Assembly: GCA_034509495.1 (NCBI GenBank) | Contig: CM067503.1 | Span: 10,546,994 to 10,610,993, forward strand | Source: Acestrorhynchus altus | Lineage: Eukaryota; Chordata; Actinopteri; Characiformes; Acestrorhynchidae | Reading direction: 5' to 3' | DNA length: 64,000 nucleotides | Part shown: one piece after another, positions 63,401-64,000 of the stretch | Numbering within the stretch: position 1 is the first letter of the stretch | Layout: each line of letters begins with the position of its first letter | Translations under genes and position numbers: made by a program | The notes under the pieces: model-generated | Databases searched by the model: none | Told to the model about the DNA's origin: nothing | Seen by the model: the letters and a program-made list of their open reading frames with translations, nothing else

Positions 63401-63789
63401 TTACTCAGTTAAGAAAAACAGCCAGTCAGGGGAAAGCATTACAGAATTATGGAAACTTCACCAGTTTGTCCAGGTTCTAGTGTGTGTCAAGTGTGTGAAA
63501 AGCAATCATCATTATAATGTAGGCGTACCGATGGGTCCAAGATCCGGGAGCTCAAAGTGAGCTCCATACACCTCTAGGATGTAGCCTCTAGTCTCACCAA
63601 AGACATCCACACTGAAACGCATCCCTTGCTGAAACATTACACACAAGACATAGAAATGAGATAATAAATGATAGTGACTCACAAATGAAAAGATCTGTGG
63701 GAGACTTACCTGAATCACACAGATCTCATTGGGCTCCACTTTCATTTTTCCGAATTCTGTGGTGATCAGGAGTTCACCTTTTTGGGGAA
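57296..63789 (-). CDS. hgd: hgd, homogentisate 1,2-dioxygenase (C-terminal part, seven exons)
   Basis: Exons 63789-63710, 63628-63529, 63350-63226, 59748-59644, 58797-58671, 58579-58398 and 57448-57296 join in frame to 289 codons plus TAG, equal to about residue 158 to the end of human HGD (445 aa). HGD is a cytosolic non-haem Fe(II) enzyme that opens the ring of homogentisate to maleylacetoacetate in tyrosine and phenylalanine breakdown; loss causes alkaptonuria. The catalytic His (human 292) is present in NVVAWHGNYTPYKY, and the iron ligands human His335 and Glu341 in PPYYHRNCMSEFMG and His371 in MTPHGPDFDCFE. The end is KCWEPLKSHFNPN... and the protein looks intact. The 5' exons are beyond position 64000. 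A minus-strand AATAAA at 57099-57104 is a candidate poly(A) signal. Confidence 0.97.
58398..58579 (-). CDS. hgd: hgd exon with remaining iron ligands
   Basis: 182 bp, acceptor ctctgtttcag, donor GTACAA (a weaker but acceptable donor). It carries the ligands Glu in NCMSEFMG and His in MTPHGPD. Confidence 0.95.
58671..58797 (-). CDS. hgd: hgd exon ending at the iron-ligand His
   Basis: 127 bp, acceptor ctgtttcag, donor GTAAGT. It encodes DPSIFTVLTAKSTRPGVAI, VIFPPRWGVADHTF and RPPYYH; the last His is the Fe(II) ligand (human His335). Confidence 0.96.
58880..59150. repeat. ACCAGCTTGACC-type repeat, second copy
   Basis: Dense in ggtcatgttggtcaacca, gcttggtctttggtcag and aagctggtcaaccagttt. It is of the same family as 37400-37680 but with different internal order. 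Confidence 0.65.
59188..59606 (-). mobile_element. MITE with Tc1-type ends (family A), near full length
   Basis: Left end tatgtccaaaaatttgggaacacc and right end ggtgtcccgatccttttgcccacc are imperfect inverted repeats. The interior has no reading frame and matches, in reverse, the copies at 26660-27010, 29355-29660 and 14550-14846. Confidence 0.75.
59644..59748 (-). CDS. hgd: hgd exon with catalytic His (NVVAWHGNYTPYKY)
   Basis: 35 codons, phase 0 at both ends, acceptor ctttgcag and donor GTGAGT. It contains the active-site base His equivalent to human His292. Confidence 0.96.
61360..61900 (+). mobile_element. Second Tc1-like transposase relic
   Basis: Plus-strand frames include SPDESWYHLFCGRWYGL and FPRDDGIFQQNNAQ, then, after several stops, ENIWDVLKRSIYTQYSAQ. 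This is the expected order of the Tc1 catalytic motifs (D, D, E). It belongs to a different Tc1 lineage from the 8 kb relic and is not intact. Confidence 0.75.
61990..62220. mobile_element. MITE family B, third copy
   Basis: Shares ggtctttgagtaatagcc, ggttctttatggaacc, ggttcttctctgg and tagcacctttaattttagtg with the other copies. Confidence 0.6.
63226..63350 (-). CDS. hgd: hgd exon (ANGLANPRDFQIPVAW...)
   Basis: 125 bp, acceptor ttactttag, donor GTACAT. It encodes ANGLANPRDFQIPVAWFED and TGYTVINKYQGKLFACQQ. Confidence 0.95.
63529..63628 (-). CDS. hgd: hgd exon (GMRFSVDVFGETRGYI...)
   Basis: 100 bp, acceptor aatgtttcag, donor GTACGC. It encodes QGMRFSVDVFGETRGYILE and YGAHFELPDLGPI, ending in a split Gly codon. 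Confidence 0.95.
63710..63789 (-). CDS. hgd: hgd exon (PQKGELLITTEFGK...)
   Basis: 80 bp, acceptor tatgttttag, donor GTAAGT. It encodes PQKGELLITTEFGKMKVEP and NEICVIQ, part of the N-terminal cupin-like domain. It is the first hgd exon visible from the right edge. Confidence 0.94.
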
Positions 63790-64000
63790 CTAAAACATAA
63801 AGACTGAAATATTAAAACTTTTTACATGTTTAACATTAAATTAACCTGTTAGCAGTTAAACTCAACAAGAAAGCAAATTTAGACTTTAAAAATGCATAAC
63901 CAAGAACAAATTGAGGCGTATTTCAATTTATTCATTTATGTAACTTTTTTTTTCCTGGAAATCCAAAACATGCTATTTATTTGATTAATTTCACATATTG
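63790..64000. other. hgd: hgd intron, truncated by window edge
   Basis: AT-rich intron sequence with no exon; the next upstream hgd exon lies outside the window. Confidence 0.6.

Noticed and set aside
1..64000. CRISPR arrays, operons, phage or plasmid features
   Set aside because: No direct-repeat/spacer architecture and no prokaryotic gene layout; this is vertebrate nuclear DNA.

Overview
This 64 kb window is vertebrate nuclear DNA, almost certainly from a ray-finned (teleost) fish. Genes have many short exons with GT-AG introns, and they sit in AT-rich DNA full of CA/GT microsatellites, Tc1-like relics, small non-autonomous DNA transposons and LINE-type tails typical of fish genomes. The deduced proteins are clear orthologues of human proteins. 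There are no operons, CRISPR arrays or prokaryotic features. The species cannot be named from the sequence.

Five protein-coding genes are supported. (1) dap, plus strand, 3' part only: a 43 bp exon at 4765-4807 and the terminal exon at 11639-11758; the 5' exons are not found here. (2) ankrd33b, minus strand, complete: four coding exons between 36592 and 16041, 505 aa, with a 12.8 kb first intron. (3) ropn1l, minus strand: a predicted non-coding first exon ending at 52829, four well-supported coding exons between 50628 and 48537, and a probable terminal exon at 46224-46319 whose splice junction is unresolved. (4) ndufb4, plus strand, complete: three exons between 53743 and 56986, 127 aa. (5) hgd, minus strand, C-terminal part only: seven exons between 63789 and 57296, 289 codons; the 5' exons lie beyond the right edge.

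Layout: dap and ankrd33b converge, ankrd33b and ropn1l are in tandem, ropn1l and ndufb4 diverge from a shared roughly 0.8 kb 5' region, and ndufb4 and hgd converge with candidate poly(A) signals only about 50 bp apart. From memory of the human map, dap-ankrd33b-ropn1l matches the order and orientation of human 5p15.2, and ndufb4-hgd matches a human 3q13.33 pair. The window therefore appears to span a junction between two conserved blocks, located at the ropn1l/ndufb4 divergent region.

The genes do not form one pathway: translation/autophagy control (dap), an ankyrin-repeat protein of poorly known function (ankrd33b), a flagellar RIIa protein (ropn1l), a complex I accessory subunit (ndufb4) and tyrosine catabolism (hgd). 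The most interesting regulatory signal is a pair of X-box-like (RFX) motifs just upstream of the predicted ropn1l first exon, with an ETS/GABP-type site on the ndufb4 side of the same region.

The remaining sequence is introns and intergenic DNA with repeats, including an 0.84 kb degenerate AGT trinucleotide array, a 46 bp minisatellite in ndufb4 intron 1, several MITE families and decayed Tc1 and LINE fragments. I found no convincing undescribed biological system.
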